Shown: positions 17,667-26,820, counted from the first letter of the stretch. The stretch is 64,000 nucleotides of DNA from Leeuwenhoekiella blandensis MED217 (GCF_000152985.1 NZ_CH672395.1:2021687-2085686); one strand, 5' to 3'. Notes: generated by a model from the sequence alone, not told the origin. Numbers and translations: made by a program.

Positions 17667-19220
17667 TTATCTAGGGTTTAAAACGATAAATGGAATGATG
17701 ACTTCTTCTAAAGAAACACCTCCATGTTGATAGGTATTTCTAAAATAGCTTACATAATGATTGTAATTGTTAGGGTAAGCAAAGAACAAATCACCTTTGG
17801 CAAAGATAAATGAGCTACTCATATTAATAGTGGGCAGGTGTATGCTTTTTGGATCTTTGGCTTCGAGTACATCTTTTTGTTCGTAAGTAAGACTTCGGCC
17901 GGTTTTGTAGCGCAAATTGAGACTGGTATTTTTGTCTCCTATTACTTTAGACGGGTTTTTGACATTTATGGTACCGTGATCTGTAGTAAGCACAATTTTG
18001 AAGCCGAGCTGTTGCGACTTCTGAATCATTTCTAATAATGGAGAATTTTTAAACCAGCTTTCAGTTAAGGAACGATAGGATTTATCATTAGAAGCTAGTT
18101 CTTTAATAACTTCCATTTCTGTTTTAGAATGACTGAGCATGTCAACAAAATTATAGACTAAAACCGTAAGGTCATTCTTTTTAAGAGAATTGAAATTCTC
18201 AACGAGTTTCTTTCCGCTTTTTAAATTGGTGATCTTGTGATATTCCCAAACCAAATCTGTCAAGCCTAAGCGCTTGAGCTGTGCGGCGAGGAATTTATCC
18301 TCATTAAGGTTTTTACCTCCATCATCGGTATCATTGAGCCAAAGGTCTGGGTGTTGTTTTTCCATCTCACTTGGCATCAGCCCAGAAAATATCGCGTTAC
18401 GTGCGTATTGTGTTGCTGTGGGGAGAATACTATAATAGGCACTTTCACTTTCTTTTTTATAATAGTTACTTATAATAGGTTCAAAAGATTTCCATTGATC
18501 ATATCTCAGGTTGTCGATCACTATGAGTAATACAGGCGCATCGTCTTTCTTAATTTGAGGTAAGATTTTGTCTTTAAATAAGGTATGAGACATGGTTGGC
18601 CTATCTTCGTCACTAAACCAATCTTCATAATTACGCTCGATGAATTTAAAGAACTGACTGTTGGCTTCCGTTTTCTGAGATTCTAAGATCTCGTGCATGC
18701 TTTGATCTTCGATATTCTCTAATTCGAGCTCCCAATAAATAAGCTTTTGATACAATTCTGCCCACTCTTCATATGTATTTACCTGAGCCATATCCATGGC
18801 TATTTTTCTAAATTCCTGCTGATAGTTGAGCGTTGTCTTTTCAGAAACCAAACGGCTGGTGTCAAGATTCTTTTTGAGACTTAGCAAAATCTGGTTGGGA
18901 TTAACCGGTTTGATAAGGTAGTCTGCGATTTTAGAACCAATAGCTTCTTCCATAATATATTCTTCCTCACTTTTTGTGATCATAATTACAGGAAGCGTAT
19001 CGCGCTTTGCCTTGATCTCACTCAGAGTTTCTAATCCGGTGAGTCCGGGCATATTTTCATCAAGAAAAACAACATCAAAGTTTTGTTCTTCAACAAGGTC
19101 AATCGCCTCGGTACCACTTTGACACGTGGTTACTTCATAGTTTTTCTTTTCTAAAAAAAGGATATGTGGTTTGAGTAAATCGATTTCATCATCTACCCAT
19201 AATATTTTTATCGTACTCAT
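17667..19220 (-). CDS. porX: Response regulator with PglZ domain, type IX secretion regulator
   Basis: A 517-residue protein: an N-terminal receiver domain (residues 1-120; ILWVDDEIDLL, phospho-acceptor Asp in VVFLDENMPG, conserved Lys in DYLIKPV), then a helical linker, then a PglZ alkaline-phosphatase-like domain from about residue 205. The last has the metal/nucleophile motifs VLLIVIDNLRYDQW, ILPTATQYARNAIF and VLTTDHGTINV. This architecture is PorX, which regulates type IX secretion in Bacteroidota and has nucleotide phosphodiesterase activity in characterised members. Its presence implies a T9SS, and often gliding, elsewhere in the genome. No histidine kinase gene lies beside it. Confidence 0.95.
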   Translation of the reverse strand: MSTIKILWVDDEIDLLKPHILFLEKKNYEVTTCQSGTEAIDLVEEQNFDVVFLDENMPGLTGLETLSEIKAKRDTLPVIMITKSEEEYIMEEAIGSKIADYLIKPVNPNQILLSLKKNLDTSRLVSEKTTLNYQQEFRKIAMDMAQVNTYEEWAELYQKLIYWELELENIEDQSMHEILESQKTEANSQFFKFIERNYEDWFSDEDRPTMSHTLFKDKILPQIKKDDAPVLLIVIDNLRYDQWKSFEPIISNYYKKESESAYYSILPTATQYARNAIFSGLMPSEMEKQHPDLWLNDTDDGGKNLNEDKFLAAQLKRLGLTDLVWEYHKITNLKSGKKLVENFNSLKKNDLTVLVYNFVDMLSHSKTEMEVIKELASNDKSYRSLTESWFKNSPLLEMIQKSQQLGFKIVLTTDHGTINVKNPSKVIGDKNTSLNLRYKTGRSLTYEQKDVLEAKDPKSIHLPTINMSSSFIFAKGDLFFAYPNNYNHYVSYFRNTYQHGGVSLEEVIIPFIVLNPR

Positions 19221-19302
19221 AATAGTATATTTGTGATGCTTGGTTTTATAAAAACCACATGCTTACGCATTTTGCGTTATCAAATTTTAAAAGCCTTTCG
19301 CG

Positions 19303-20532
19303 TTGAAGACCGCTAACAAACTTACGATAATTAACGACCCTATATATGGGTTTATTACCATACCCAACGGACTCATATTTAACCTTATTGAACATAAATA
19401 CTTTCAGCGTTTACGCAGGATTTCGCAAATGGGTTTGTCTTATTTAGTATATCCCGGGGCGCATCATACTCGTTTTCATCATGCAATAGGTTGTGTTCAT
19501 ATAATGCAAAAGGCACTTGAAAAGCTTGAGCAGAAAGGTGTTAGAGTTTCTTCAGAAGAAAAAGAAGCTACAATGGCTGCGATTTTATTGCATGATATTG
19601 GTCACGGCCCATTTTCTCATGCTATGGAAAATAGTATTGCAGAAGGGGTGCATCACGAGCAAATATCGCTTCAATTTATGGAGCAGCTCAACGATGAGTT
19701 TAACGGAAATTTAACCCTGGCTCTTAAAATTTTTAAGGGAACGTACCACCGTCCTTTTTTACATCAGTTGGTCTCAGGTCAGCTTGATATGGATCGTACC
19801 GATTATCTCAAGCGCGATAGTTTTTATACCGGGATGGCTGAAGGGAATATTAATACAGATCGTATTCTGGCAATGCTTAATGTCAAAGATGACGAACTGA
19901 TGGTAGAAGAAAAGGGGATCTATACAATAGAGAAATTTCTTGTAGCCCGCCGTCTGATGTATTGGCAGGTGTATTTACATAAAACCAGTCTTGTTGCCGA
20001 GCAAGTATTGGTAAAAGTTTTAAAGCGTGCAAAATATCTAACCGAAAGTGGTCAGGTTTTGCCGGCCAGTAAGGCGTTAAGTTATTTTTTGAAGAAAAAA
20101 AATGCTGAAGGTGTTTTTGATCAAGAGGCGCTAGAAGTTTTTTCAAACCTTGATGATTATGATATCATATCGGCTATGAAATCCTGGTGTGATGCCGATG
20201 ACTTTGTTTTGAGTACCCTTTGTAAGATCATCATTGACCGAAAATTACCTCGCATTAAAATCAAGAAAAAACCCTTTAAGAAAGAATTTATACAAGAAGA
20301 GCGTGAACGTGTAAAAGTGCATTATGACATTACTGATGAAGAAGTAGATTATTTTGTATTTACCGGTACACTTACCAATCAAGCTTATACCTTAAAAAAG
20401 GAAGCTATAAATATATTGACGAAAAAAGGAAAGGTTATCGATGTTATTTCGGCTAGTGATCAGTTGAGTTTAAAGGCCTTATCAAAGGTGATCACAAAAA
20501 ACTATATCTGCTATCCGAAGCACTTAAATTAA
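19303..20532 (+). CDS. HD-domain phosphohydrolase, TTG start
   Basis: A 409-residue cytoplasmic protein of the dNTPase-like HD family (SAMHD1/YdhJ type). Metal-binding residues are in HHTRFHHAIG, LLHDIGHGPFSH and QLDMDRTDYLKRDS. The N-terminus LTIINDPIYGFITIPNG is the family's usual opening. The start codon appears to be TTG at 19303, because a stop codon lies only 15 bases upstream in frame and the next ATG is deep in the domain. It is divergent from porX across 82 bases, and lpxD starts 22 bases downstream. Confidence 0.9.
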   Translation: MKTANKLTIINDPIYGFITIPNGLIFNLIEHKYFQRLRRISQMGLSYLVYPGAHHTRFHHAIGCVHIMQKALEKLEQKGVRVSSEEKEATMAAILLHDIGHGPFSHAMENSIAEGVHHEQISLQFMEQLNDEFNGNLTLALKIFKGTYHRPFLHQLVSGQLDMDRTDYLKRDSFYTGMAEGNINTDRILAMLNVKDDELMVEEKGIYTIEKFLVARRLMYWQVYLHKTSLVAEQVLVKVLKRAKYLTESGQVLPASKALSYFLKKKNAEGVFDQEALEVFSNLDDYDIISAMKSWCDADDFVLSTLCKIIIDRKLPRIKIKKKPFKKEFIQEERERVKVHYDITDEEVDYFVFTGTLTNQAYTLKKEAINILTKKGKVIDVISASDQLSLKALSKVITKNYICYPKHLN

Positions 20533-20544
20533 ACCCTTTTTTTC

Positions 20545-20552
20545 TATTTTTG
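20545..20552 (+). promoter_or_regulatory. TAnnTTTG-type -7 box immediately before lpxD
   Basis: TATTTTTG matches the -7 consensus but ends only 2 bases before the first ATG of lpxD. If active it would give a leaderless message starting at or inside the first codons. No -33 element is visible. Confidence 0.25.
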
Positions 20553-20554
20553 CG

Positions 20555-21586
20555 ATGATGAAATTTACAGCTGAACAAATTGCTGGAATTTTAGAAGGCT
20601 CTGTCGACGGAAACCCCAATGCAGAAGTTTCTAAACTTTCAAAAATAGAAGAAGGTACACAGGGATCGCTTACTTTTTTGGCGAATCCAAAGTACACACC
20701 ATATATATATAAGACTAAAGCTTCAATCGCTATAGTTGATAAAGATTTTCAACCAGAACATGATATTGAGGTTACTTTAATTCGTGTTGAAGATGCCTAT
20801 AAATCATTTTCTAAGCTACTTGAATATTATAACCAAGTAAAACTGAACAAATCAGGGATAGAACAACCCTCATTCATTTCGGATACGGCTGAGTACGGTG
20901 AAGACCTATATTTGGGTGCTTTTGCCTATATAGGAAACAACGTTAAGATTGGGAACAACGTTAAAATCTATCCTAATGTTTACATTGGCGATAATTGTAA
21001 AATAGGAGACAACTGTGTGCTTTTTCAAGGTGCTAAGGTCTATTCAGATTGTGTTCTTGGAGAAACAGTTTATGTGCACAGTGGTGCTATTATAGGCGCT
21101 GATGGTTTTGGCTTTGCTCCTGATGAAAATGGTGAATACTCGCGTATTCCGCAAACCGGTAATGTGATTATTGAAGACAACGTAGACATAGGAGCGGGTA
21201 CTACGATAGACCGTGCAACACTGGGTTCTACGATTATTCGCAAAGGTGTTAAACTTGACAATCAAATTCAGATCGCACATAATGTGGAGATTGGAGAACA
21301 TACAGCAATAGCCGCACAAACCGGAATCGCAGGTTCTACAAAAATTGGTAAAAACTGTATGATTGGAGGTCAGGTAGGAATCGTGGGGCATATTACCATT
21401 GGGGATCGTGTACGTATTCAAGCACAGTCTGGTATTACCAGAAATCTTAAAAATGACGAGGCCGTTCAAGGTTCTCCGGCATTATCATATAATGACTTTA
21501 ATAAGTCATATGTACACTTTAAAAACTTGCCGAGTCTGGCAGAACAATTAAATAATTTGGAAAAACAAAAATCCAATGATAAGTAA
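20555..21586 (+). CDS. lpxD: UDP-3-O-acylglucosamine N-acyltransferase
   Basis: A 343-residue left-handed beta-helix acyltransferase adding the second 3-hydroxyacyl chain in lipid A synthesis. The N-terminal uridine-binding domain is followed by hexapeptide repeats (YIGNNVKIGNNVKIYPNVYI) and the catalytic-His block NQIQIAHNVEIGEHT, then AAQTGIAGSTKIG. Two adjacent ATGs (20555, 20558) are possible starts. Its end overlaps lpxC-fabZ by 11 bases, a sign of translational coupling. Confidence 0.96.
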   Translation: MMKFTAEQIAGILEGSVDGNPNAEVSKLSKIEEGTQGSLTFLANPKYTPYIYKTKASIAIVDKDFQPEHDIEVTLIRVEDAYKSFSKLLEYYNQVKLNKSGIEQPSFISDTAEYGEDLYLGAFAYIGNNVKIGNNVKIYPNVYIGDNCKIGDNCVLFQGAKVYSDCVLGETVYVHSGAIIGADGFGFAPDENGEYSRIPQTGNVIIEDNVDIGAGTTIDRATLGSTIIRKGVKLDNQIQIAHNVEIGEHTAIAAQTGIAGSTKIGKNCMIGGQVGIVGHITIGDRVRIQAQSGITRNLKNDEAVQGSPALSYNDFNKSYVHFKNLPSLAEQLNNLEKQKSNDK

Positions 21587-22985
21587 AGCTGAAGGAAAGC
21601 AAAAAACAATCGCCGGTGAGGTTTCCTTAACCGGCGTTGGTTTACATACAGGTAAAAATGTTACACTTACATTTAAGCCGGCTGATGAAAATAACGGTAT
21701 GTTCTTTAAGCGCGTAGATCTTGAAGGACAGCCAATTATTGAAGCGAATGCAGATTATGTGGTGAATACCCAGCGTGGGACAAACCTTGAGAAATCTGGA
21801 GTTCATATTCAAACAAGCGAGCACGTATTAGCTGCTTGTGTAGGTATGGGAATAGATAATATTTGTATCGAACTTGATGCTTCAGAACCTCCTATTATGG
21901 ATGGTTCTTCTAAGTTTTTTGTTGAAGCTTTAGAAAAAGTAGGGCTGAAGGAGCAAGAAGCTTGTAGAGAAGAATATGTGGTTACTGAAGTGATTAGTTA
22001 TGTTGATGAAAAGTCAGGAAGCGAAATCATGCTCATGCCTGCTGAAGAATATCAACTGACTACAATGGTAGACTTTGGAACAAAGATTCTAGGCACGCAA
22101 AATGCAAGTATCAAAAGTATCACCGAGTTTAAAGATGAAATTTCAGATTCAAGAACGTTCAGCTTTTTGCACGAGATAGAAATGCTGTTGGAAAACGGCT
22201 TGATCAAAGGAGGGGATCTTAATAATGCTATTGTTTATGTAGATAAAGAGTTATCTCCAGAAACAATGGATAAGCTGAGACAAGCTTTTAATAAGGATAA
22301 TATTTCAGTTAAATCAAACGGTATTCTTGATAACCTAACCTTGCATCATCCTAATGAAGCAGCGAGACATAAATTGCTTGACGTAATTGGTGATTTAGCT
22401 TTGGTTGGTATGCCAATTAAAGGAAAAGTGATTGCGAATAAACCGGGACATTTTGTAAATACACAATTTGCAAAAAAACTGAAGAAAATAATCAAATTAG
22501 AAAAACGTAATAACGTTCCTTCTTTTGACTTATCAAAACCTCCGGTTAAAGATGTCAATGAGATTATGGCAATGTTGCCCCATAGACCACCTTTCTTGCT
22601 TGTAGATAAAATTCTAGAAATCACAGATACAGGCGTTATAGGTCTTAAGAATGTGACGATGAATGAGCCATTTTTTGTTGGTCATTTTCCGTGTTCGCCA
22701 GTAATGCCGGGTGTACTTCAGGTAGAAGCCATGGCACAAACCGGTGGGATTTTAGTATTGAGTACTGTTCCCGATCCCGAAAATTATCTTACGTATTTCA
22801 TGAAGATTGATAATGTACGCTTTAAACAACAAGTACTTCCCGGAGATACGCTTATATTTAAACTAGATTTACTATCGCCTATTCGTAGAGGAATTTGCCA
22901 TATGCAAGGTAGCGCCTATGTTAATGGTAAATTAGTTTCAGAGGCTGAGCTCATGGCTCAAATAGTAAAAGTAAAGAAAGACTAG
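21576..22985 (+). CDS. lpxC-fabZ: Bifunctional UDP-3-O-acyl-N-acetylglucosamine deacetylase / 3-hydroxyacyl-ACP dehydratase
   Basis: A 469-residue fusion. Residues 1 to about 305 are LpxC, the zinc deacetylase committing lipid A synthesis: SLTGVGLHTGKNVTL, zinc His in TSEHVLAA, and the HxxxD pair and downstream Asp in LHHPNEAARHKLLDVIGDLAL. Residues from about 320 are FabZ: IMAMLPHRPPFLLVDKI and the catalytic His/Glu in HFPCSPVMPGVLQVEAMAQ. This fusion is known in Bacteroidota and couples use of 3-hydroxyacyl-ACP by lipid A and fatty acid synthesis. lpxA follows after 4 bases. Confidence 0.97.
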   Translation: MISKAEGKQKTIAGEVSLTGVGLHTGKNVTLTFKPADENNGMFFKRVDLEGQPIIEANADYVVNTQRGTNLEKSGVHIQTSEHVLAACVGMGIDNICIELDASEPPIMDGSSKFFVEALEKVGLKEQEACREEYVVTEVISYVDEKSGSEIMLMPAEEYQLTTMVDFGTKILGTQNASIKSITEFKDEISDSRTFSFLHEIEMLLENGLIKGGDLNNAIVYVDKELSPETMDKLRQAFNKDNISVKSNGILDNLTLHHPNEAARHKLLDVIGDLALVGMPIKGKVIANKPGHFVNTQFAKKLKKIIKLEKRNNVPSFDLSKPPVKDVNEIMAMLPHRPPFLLVDKILEITDTGVIGLKNVTMNEPFFVGHFPCSPVMPGVLQVEAMAQTGGILVLSTVPDPENYLTYFMKIDNVRFKQQVLPGDTLIFKLDLLSPIRRGICHMQGSAYVNGKLVSEAELMAQIVKVKKD

Positions 22986-22989
22986 ATTT

Positions 22990-23775
22990 ATGAATCAACC
23001 CTTAGCATACGTACATCCTGGAGCTAAAATTGCCAAAAACGTGGTGATCGAACCGTTTACAACCATTAATAATAATGTTGTAATTGGGGAAGGCAGCTGG
23101 ATAGGATCAAACGTTACGATTATGGAAGGTGCGCGCATCGGTAAAAATGTAAATATTTTCCCCGGGGCCGTAATATCTGCAATTCCGCAGGATAAAAAGT
23201 TTGACGATGAAGATACGGTTACGATCATTGGCGACAACACAACGATTAGAGAGTGTGTGACCATAAATCGTGGTACTACAGACAGAATGAAAACCCAAAT
23301 AGGAAACAATTGCTGGATTATGGCCTACAGCCATATTGCACACGATTGTATTGTGGGAGATCACTGCATATTTTCAAACAACAGTACGCTTGCCGGGCAT
23401 ATTGTTGTAGGTGACCACGTTGTTTTAGCGGGTATGGCTGCGGTGCAACAGTTTTGTACCATTGGTAGCCACGCATTTGTTACCGGTGGATCATTAGTAC
23501 GTAAAGACGTTCCTCCTTATGTAAAAGCAGGACGCGAACCGTTGTCTTACGTCGGAATCAATTCTATTGGTTTGAGACGTAGAGGATTTACCACTGAGAA
23601 AATCAGAGAAATTCAAGACATTTATCGTATTCTTTATCAGAAGAATTATAACAATACCCAAGCTGTGAATATTATAGAGGCTGAAATGGAAGCTACTCCA
23701 GAACGAGATGAGATTCTTCAGTTTATACGTAATTCACAACGTGGTATTATGAAAGGGTATTTTACCGCTAATTAA
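22990..23775 (+). CDS. lpxA: UDP-N-acetylglucosamine acyltransferase
   Basis: A 261-residue left-handed beta-helix enzyme performing the first acylation of lipid A synthesis. Visible features: N-terminal YVHPGAKIAKNVVIEPFTTI, hexapeptide repeats, the catalytic His in YSHIAHDCIVGDHC, RGTTDR in the substrate loop, and the C-terminal helical GLRRRGFTTEKIREIQDIYR. The length matches the family. It stands between lpxC-fabZ and efp in an apparent operon. Confidence 0.97.
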   Translation: MNQPLAYVHPGAKIAKNVVIEPFTTINNNVVIGEGSWIGSNVTIMEGARIGKNVNIFPGAVISAIPQDKKFDDEDTVTIIGDNTTIRECVTINRGTTDRMKTQIGNNCWIMAYSHIAHDCIVGDHCIFSNNSTLAGHIVVGDHVVLAGMAAVQQFCTIGSHAFVTGGSLVRKDVPPYVKAGREPLSYVGINSIGLRRRGFTTEKIREIQDIYRILYQKNYNNTQAVNIIEAEMEATPERDEILQFIRNSQRGIMKGYFTAN

Positions 23776-23806
23776 TTTCAGTAAAAAAATAGATTAAAAC
23801 ATACAT

Positions 23807-24373
23807 ATGGCAACTACATCAGATATTCGTAATGGGATGTGTATTCACTACAACCATGATATTTATAAAATAGTTGAATTTTTACACGTAAAACCAGGTA
23901 AAGGACCTGCTTTCGTAAGAACAAAATTAAAAAGTGTAACTAACGGAAAAGTTTTAGATAATACCTTTTCTGCGGGTCATAAGATCGAAGAAGTACGTGT
24001 TGAGACCAAAGGCTATCAGTTTTTATATAGTGATGGTGAGTGGTATCACTTTATGAATACAGACGATTACACTCAGATACGTCTTCTAGAATCTGCTTTA
24101 GATCAACCCGGACTTCTAAAGGAAGGGGAAGTGGTTTCTATTGCTATTAATACCGAAGACGGCCTGCCGCTATCTGTAGATATGCCTGCGCACGTTATTC
24201 TGGAGGTTACTGCAACCGAACCTGGTGTAAAAGGAAATACTGCAACCAATGCTACAAAACCTGCTACTGTAGAAACAGGTGCAGAAGTAAACGTTCCTTT
24301 ATTTATCAATGAAGGAGATAAAATCAAAGTAGAGACTGAAAAAGGAACCTACAAAGAGCGTATCAAAGAATAA
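23807..24373 (+). CDS. efp: Elongation factor P
   Basis: A 188-residue protein with the three beta-barrel domains of EF-P. The tip loop reads KPGKGPAF, with Lys at the usual modification position, as in the E. coli type. The C-terminal domain carries the TGAEVNVPLFINEGDKIKVE signature. EF-P relieves ribosome stalling at polyproline. Co-location with lpx genes is a common arrangement in flavobacteria. Confidence 0.98.
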   Translation: MATTSDIRNGMCIHYNHDIYKIVEFLHVKPGKGPAFVRTKLKSVTNGKVLDNTFSAGHKIEEVRVETKGYQFLYSDGEWYHFMNTDDYTQIRLLESALDQPGLLKEGEVVSIAINTEDGLPLSVDMPAHVILEVTATEPGVKGNTATNATKPATVETGAEVNVPLFINEGDKIKVETEKGTYKERIKE

Positions 24374-24377
24374 GTAA

Positions 24378-25310
24378 TTGAAGTTTCCTCAAAAACATAC
24401 TTTAGAACAAATTGCTACAATTCTCAATGTAGATTATGTTGGCGATGCTGATTTTCCGGTTTTGGGAATGAATGAAATTCATGTTGTAGAACCCGGAGAT
24501 ATTGTTTTTGTTGATCATCCTAAATATTACGATAAAGCTTTAGCTTCTGCAGCGACTGTTGTTTTGATAAACAAAAGAGTAGATTGCCCAGAAGGTAAAG
24601 CTTTACTTATTTCTGAAGATCCGTTTGCCGACTTTAATAAGCTCACAAAATTCTTTAAACCTTTTCAAAAAGCGACTTCTTCGATAGCTGCTTCAGCAAC
24701 AATTGGTGAAGGAACCCATATTCAGCCTAATTGTTTTATAGGAAACAATGTGCGTATAGGTAAAAATTGTTTGATACACGCAAATGTCAGTATTTATGAT
24801 AATGCGGTGATAGGCGATGGGGTTACCATTCATTCTGGAGTCGTTTTGGGTGCTGATGCTTTTTATTATAAAAAGCGGGAAACAGGCTTTGATAAATTAC
24901 TTTCCGGTGGACGAGTTATTATCAAAGATCACGTTGATATTGGTGCTTTATGTACTATAGATAAGGGCGTTTCTGGGGACACGATTATTGGAGAAGGTTC
25001 AAAACTTGACAATCAAGTGCACGTAGGTCACGATACACAGATAGGAAAACGTGTACTTATTGCGGCGCAGTCAGGAATTGCGGGTTGTGTAGTGGTAGAA
25101 GATGACGTTGTCATTTGGGGGCAAGTAGGAATCGCTAGCGGAATTACCATCAAAGAGAAAGCAGTGATTTTTGCACAGAGTGGAGTAGGCCGTACTTTAG
25201 AAGGAGGGAAGTCCTATTTAGGAACTCCTGCTGAAGACAGTAAAAAGAAGTTTAGAGAATTGGCTTCCATTCGTCAAATTCCTTATATTTTAGAACAAAT
25301 AAAAAAATAA
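24378..25310 (+). CDS. LpxD-like UDP-3-O-acylglucosamine N-acyltransferase paralogue, TTG start
   Basis: A 310-residue protein with the same layout as lpxD: a short N-terminal domain (LEQIATILNVDYVGD), hexapeptide repeats (IQPNCFIGNNVRIGKNCLIH), and the catalytic-His-like motif DNQVHVGHDTQIGKRV with AAQSGIAGCVVVEDDV. It starts with TTG 4 bases after efp; no in-frame ATG lies nearby. It is shorter than lpxD (343) and quite divergent from it, so it may have different acyl or sugar specificity. It may be a second N-acyltransferase rather than a duplicate lpxD. Confidence 0.85.
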   Translation: MKFPQKHTLEQIATILNVDYVGDADFPVLGMNEIHVVEPGDIVFVDHPKYYDKALASAATVVLINKRVDCPEGKALLISEDPFADFNKLTKFFKPFQKATSSIAASATIGEGTHIQPNCFIGNNVRIGKNCLIHANVSIYDNAVIGDGVTIHSGVVLGADAFYYKKRETGFDKLLSGGRVIIKDHVDIGALCTIDKGVSGDTIIGEGSKLDNQVHVGHDTQIGKRVLIAAQSGIAGCVVVEDDVVIWGQVGIASGITIKEKAVIFAQSGVGRTLEGGKSYLGTPAEDSKKKFRELASIRQIPYILEQIKK

Positions 25311-25311
25311 A

Positions 25312-25725
25312 ATGAGTCAATCTGCAAAGGACCTCGTTAGAGGTTTATATGAATCTGATTTTTTTAATGATTCAAGTGTTCTTAAAAAGTTTTTACATCA
25401 AGATGCAGAATTGTATTGGAATGCCTCTACGGGATTTTCTAAGATGACTTACGATGATCTTGCCGATATGTCTTCAGAAATGGGTAAGTCGTTCATATCG
25501 TTGCGTTGTTCAATAAGTCATTTGATCTCTGAGGATGACAAAGTAAGTGCACGGTTAACCTATTACATAAAAACAGTTGAAAATCCTGATGAAGAAGTAG
25601 GTATCATTCATTTTATGGCAATTTGGGAGCTTAAAGACGGATTGTTGTATCGCGGTTATCAAATTAGTCAACCTAGCGACGATGACCCGCAAAATAATGA
25701 TGCACACATTCGTATAAAGTCCTAA
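25312..25725 (+). CDS. NTF2/SnoaL-like protein
   Basis: A 137-residue cytoplasmic protein with an NTF2-like cone fold: N-terminal helix QSAKDLVRGLYESDFFND, LKKFLHQDAELYWNASTGFSK, then beta strands including VSARLTYYIKT and GIIHFMAIWELKDGLLYRGYQ. Such domains bind small ligands or act as isomerases, but no specific reaction can be read. It starts one base after the second lpxD-like gene and is thus part of that operon. Confidence 0.82.
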   Translation: MSQSAKDLVRGLYESDFFNDSSVLKKFLHQDAELYWNASTGFSKMTYDDLADMSSEMGKSFISLRCSISHLISEDDKVSARLTYYIKTVENPDEEVGIIHFMAIWELKDGLLYRGYQISQPSDDDPQNNDAHIRIKS

Positions 25726-25731
25726 AATTCC

Positions 25732-25762
25732 TTTAGCATTCAGCTTTAAAAAATTATTTTTG
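25732..25762 (+). promoter_or_regulatory. Candidate sucD promoter (TTTA-N19-TATTTTTG)
   Basis: TATTTTTG at 25755-25762 is an exact TAnnTTTG box. TTTA at 25732-25735 lies exactly 19 bases upstream with one mismatch to TTTG. The sucD ATG is 23 bases downstream. Confidence 0.55.
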
Positions 25763-25785
25763 TTACCACAAAATTCAAACAACTC

Positions 25786-26658
25786 ATGAGCGTTTTAGTA
25801 AATAAAGATTCCAAAATAATTGTACAAGGTTTTACCGGAAGTGAAGGTACCTTTCACGCTGGTCAAATGATTGAATACGGCACTAACGTAGTTGGTGGTG
25901 TAACACCGGGAAAAGGTGGTCAAACGCATTTAGAAAAGCCTGTTTTTAATACTGTAGAAGATGCAGTTAAAGAAACCGGAGCTGATGTTTCAATCATCTT
26001 TGTACCGCCGGCATTTGCTGCTGATGCGATTATGGAATCTGCTGATGCAGGGATCAAAGTGATCATCGCGATTACTGAAGGTATTCCTGTAGCAGATATG
26101 ATTAAAGCTGCTGATTATATTAAAGATAAAGATTGTCGTCTTATCGGCCCTAACTGTCCTGGTGTAATCACTCCGGGTGAAGCGAAAGTTGGGATTATGC
26201 CTGGTTTTGTTTTCAAAAAAGGTAAAGTAGGTATTGTTTCAAAATCAGGAACTCTTACTTATGAAGCTGCAGATCAAGTAGTAAAACAAGGCTTAGGTAT
26301 TACTACAGCAATTGGTATTGGAGGTGATCCAATTATCGGGACTACTACTAAAGAAGCTGTTGAATTATTGATCAATGATCCTGAAACTGAAGCTGTGGTT
26401 ATGATTGGTGAGATTGGAGGACAATTAGAAGCTGATGCTGCAAAATGGATCAAAGCAAGCGGAACTACAAAACCGGTAATTGGTTTTATCGCAGGTGAGA
26501 CTGCACCGGCAGGTAGAACAATGGGGCACGCAGGGGCTATTGTTTCAGGAGAAGGAGAATCTGCTGCAGACAAAAAGAAAATCTTAAAAGAAAACGGAGT
26601 TCACGTTGTTGACTCTCCTGCTGAGATTGGTAAGAAAGTTGCCGAGCTATTGAGCTAA
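25786..26658 (+). CDS. sucD: Succinyl-CoA synthetase alpha subunit
   Basis: A 290-residue TCA-cycle enzyme subunit. The CoA-binding Rossmann domain has [20 protein letters not shown] and [19 protein letters not shown]; the ligase domain has [29 protein letters not shown] and the phosphorylated His in [13 protein letters not shown]. sucC is not adjacent, unlike the usual proteobacterial sucCD order, so the beta subunit is encoded elsewhere. The gene is bounded by a promoter-like site and the terminator at 26680-26713. Confidence 0.97.
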   Translation: MSVLVNKDSKIIVQGFTGSEGTFHAGQMIEYGTNVVGGVTPGKGGQTHLEKPVFNTVEDAVKETGADVSIIFVPPAFAADAIMESADAGIKVIIAITEGIPVADMIKAADYIKDKDCRLIGPNCPGVITPGEAKVGIMPGFVFKKGKVGIVSKSGTLTYEAADQVVKQGLGITTAIGIGGDPIIGTTTKEAVELLINDPETEAVVMIGEIGGQLEADAAKWIKASGTTKPVIGFIAGETAPAGRTMGHAGAIVSGEGESAADKKKILKENGVHVVDSPAEIGKKVAELLS

Positions 26659-26679
26659 GAGCATTTACATAATAATATA

Positions 26680-26713
26680 AAAAAAGCCTGGCTATTGATA
26701 GTCAGGCTTTTTT
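26680..26713 (+). terminator. Intrinsic terminator after sucD
   Basis: GCCTGGCTA pairs with TAGTCAGGC (one G-T pair) around a TTGA loop, flanked by A-rich and T-rich tracts. Confidence 0.88.
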
Positions 26714-26766
26714 ATTCTCGAAAATCACATATTCAATTTCAAAATATACCGGATATTGGGTATTGA

Positions 26767-26816
26767 GGACTGTTAAATTTTATAGCATTTTTAACAATTA
26801 TAAATTTTAACAGTTC
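26767..26816 (+). promoter_or_regulatory. Long imperfect dyad just upstream of the 26821 operon
   Basis: CTGTTAAATTTTATA (26770-26784) and TATAAATTTTAACAG (26799-26813) are complementary at 14 of 15 positions, with a few more pairs outside. The dyad ends 4 bases before the start codon. It could be a repressor operator or an mRNA hairpin controlling translation. It lacks a T tract and is AU-rich. Confidence 0.4.
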
Positions 26817-26820
26817 CCTT

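Noticed and set aside
17667-19220. PglZ domain as part of a BREX or phage-defence island
   Set aside because: It is fused to a receiver domain in the PorX arrangement, and no methyltransferase, BrxC-like ATPase or other defence gene is near.
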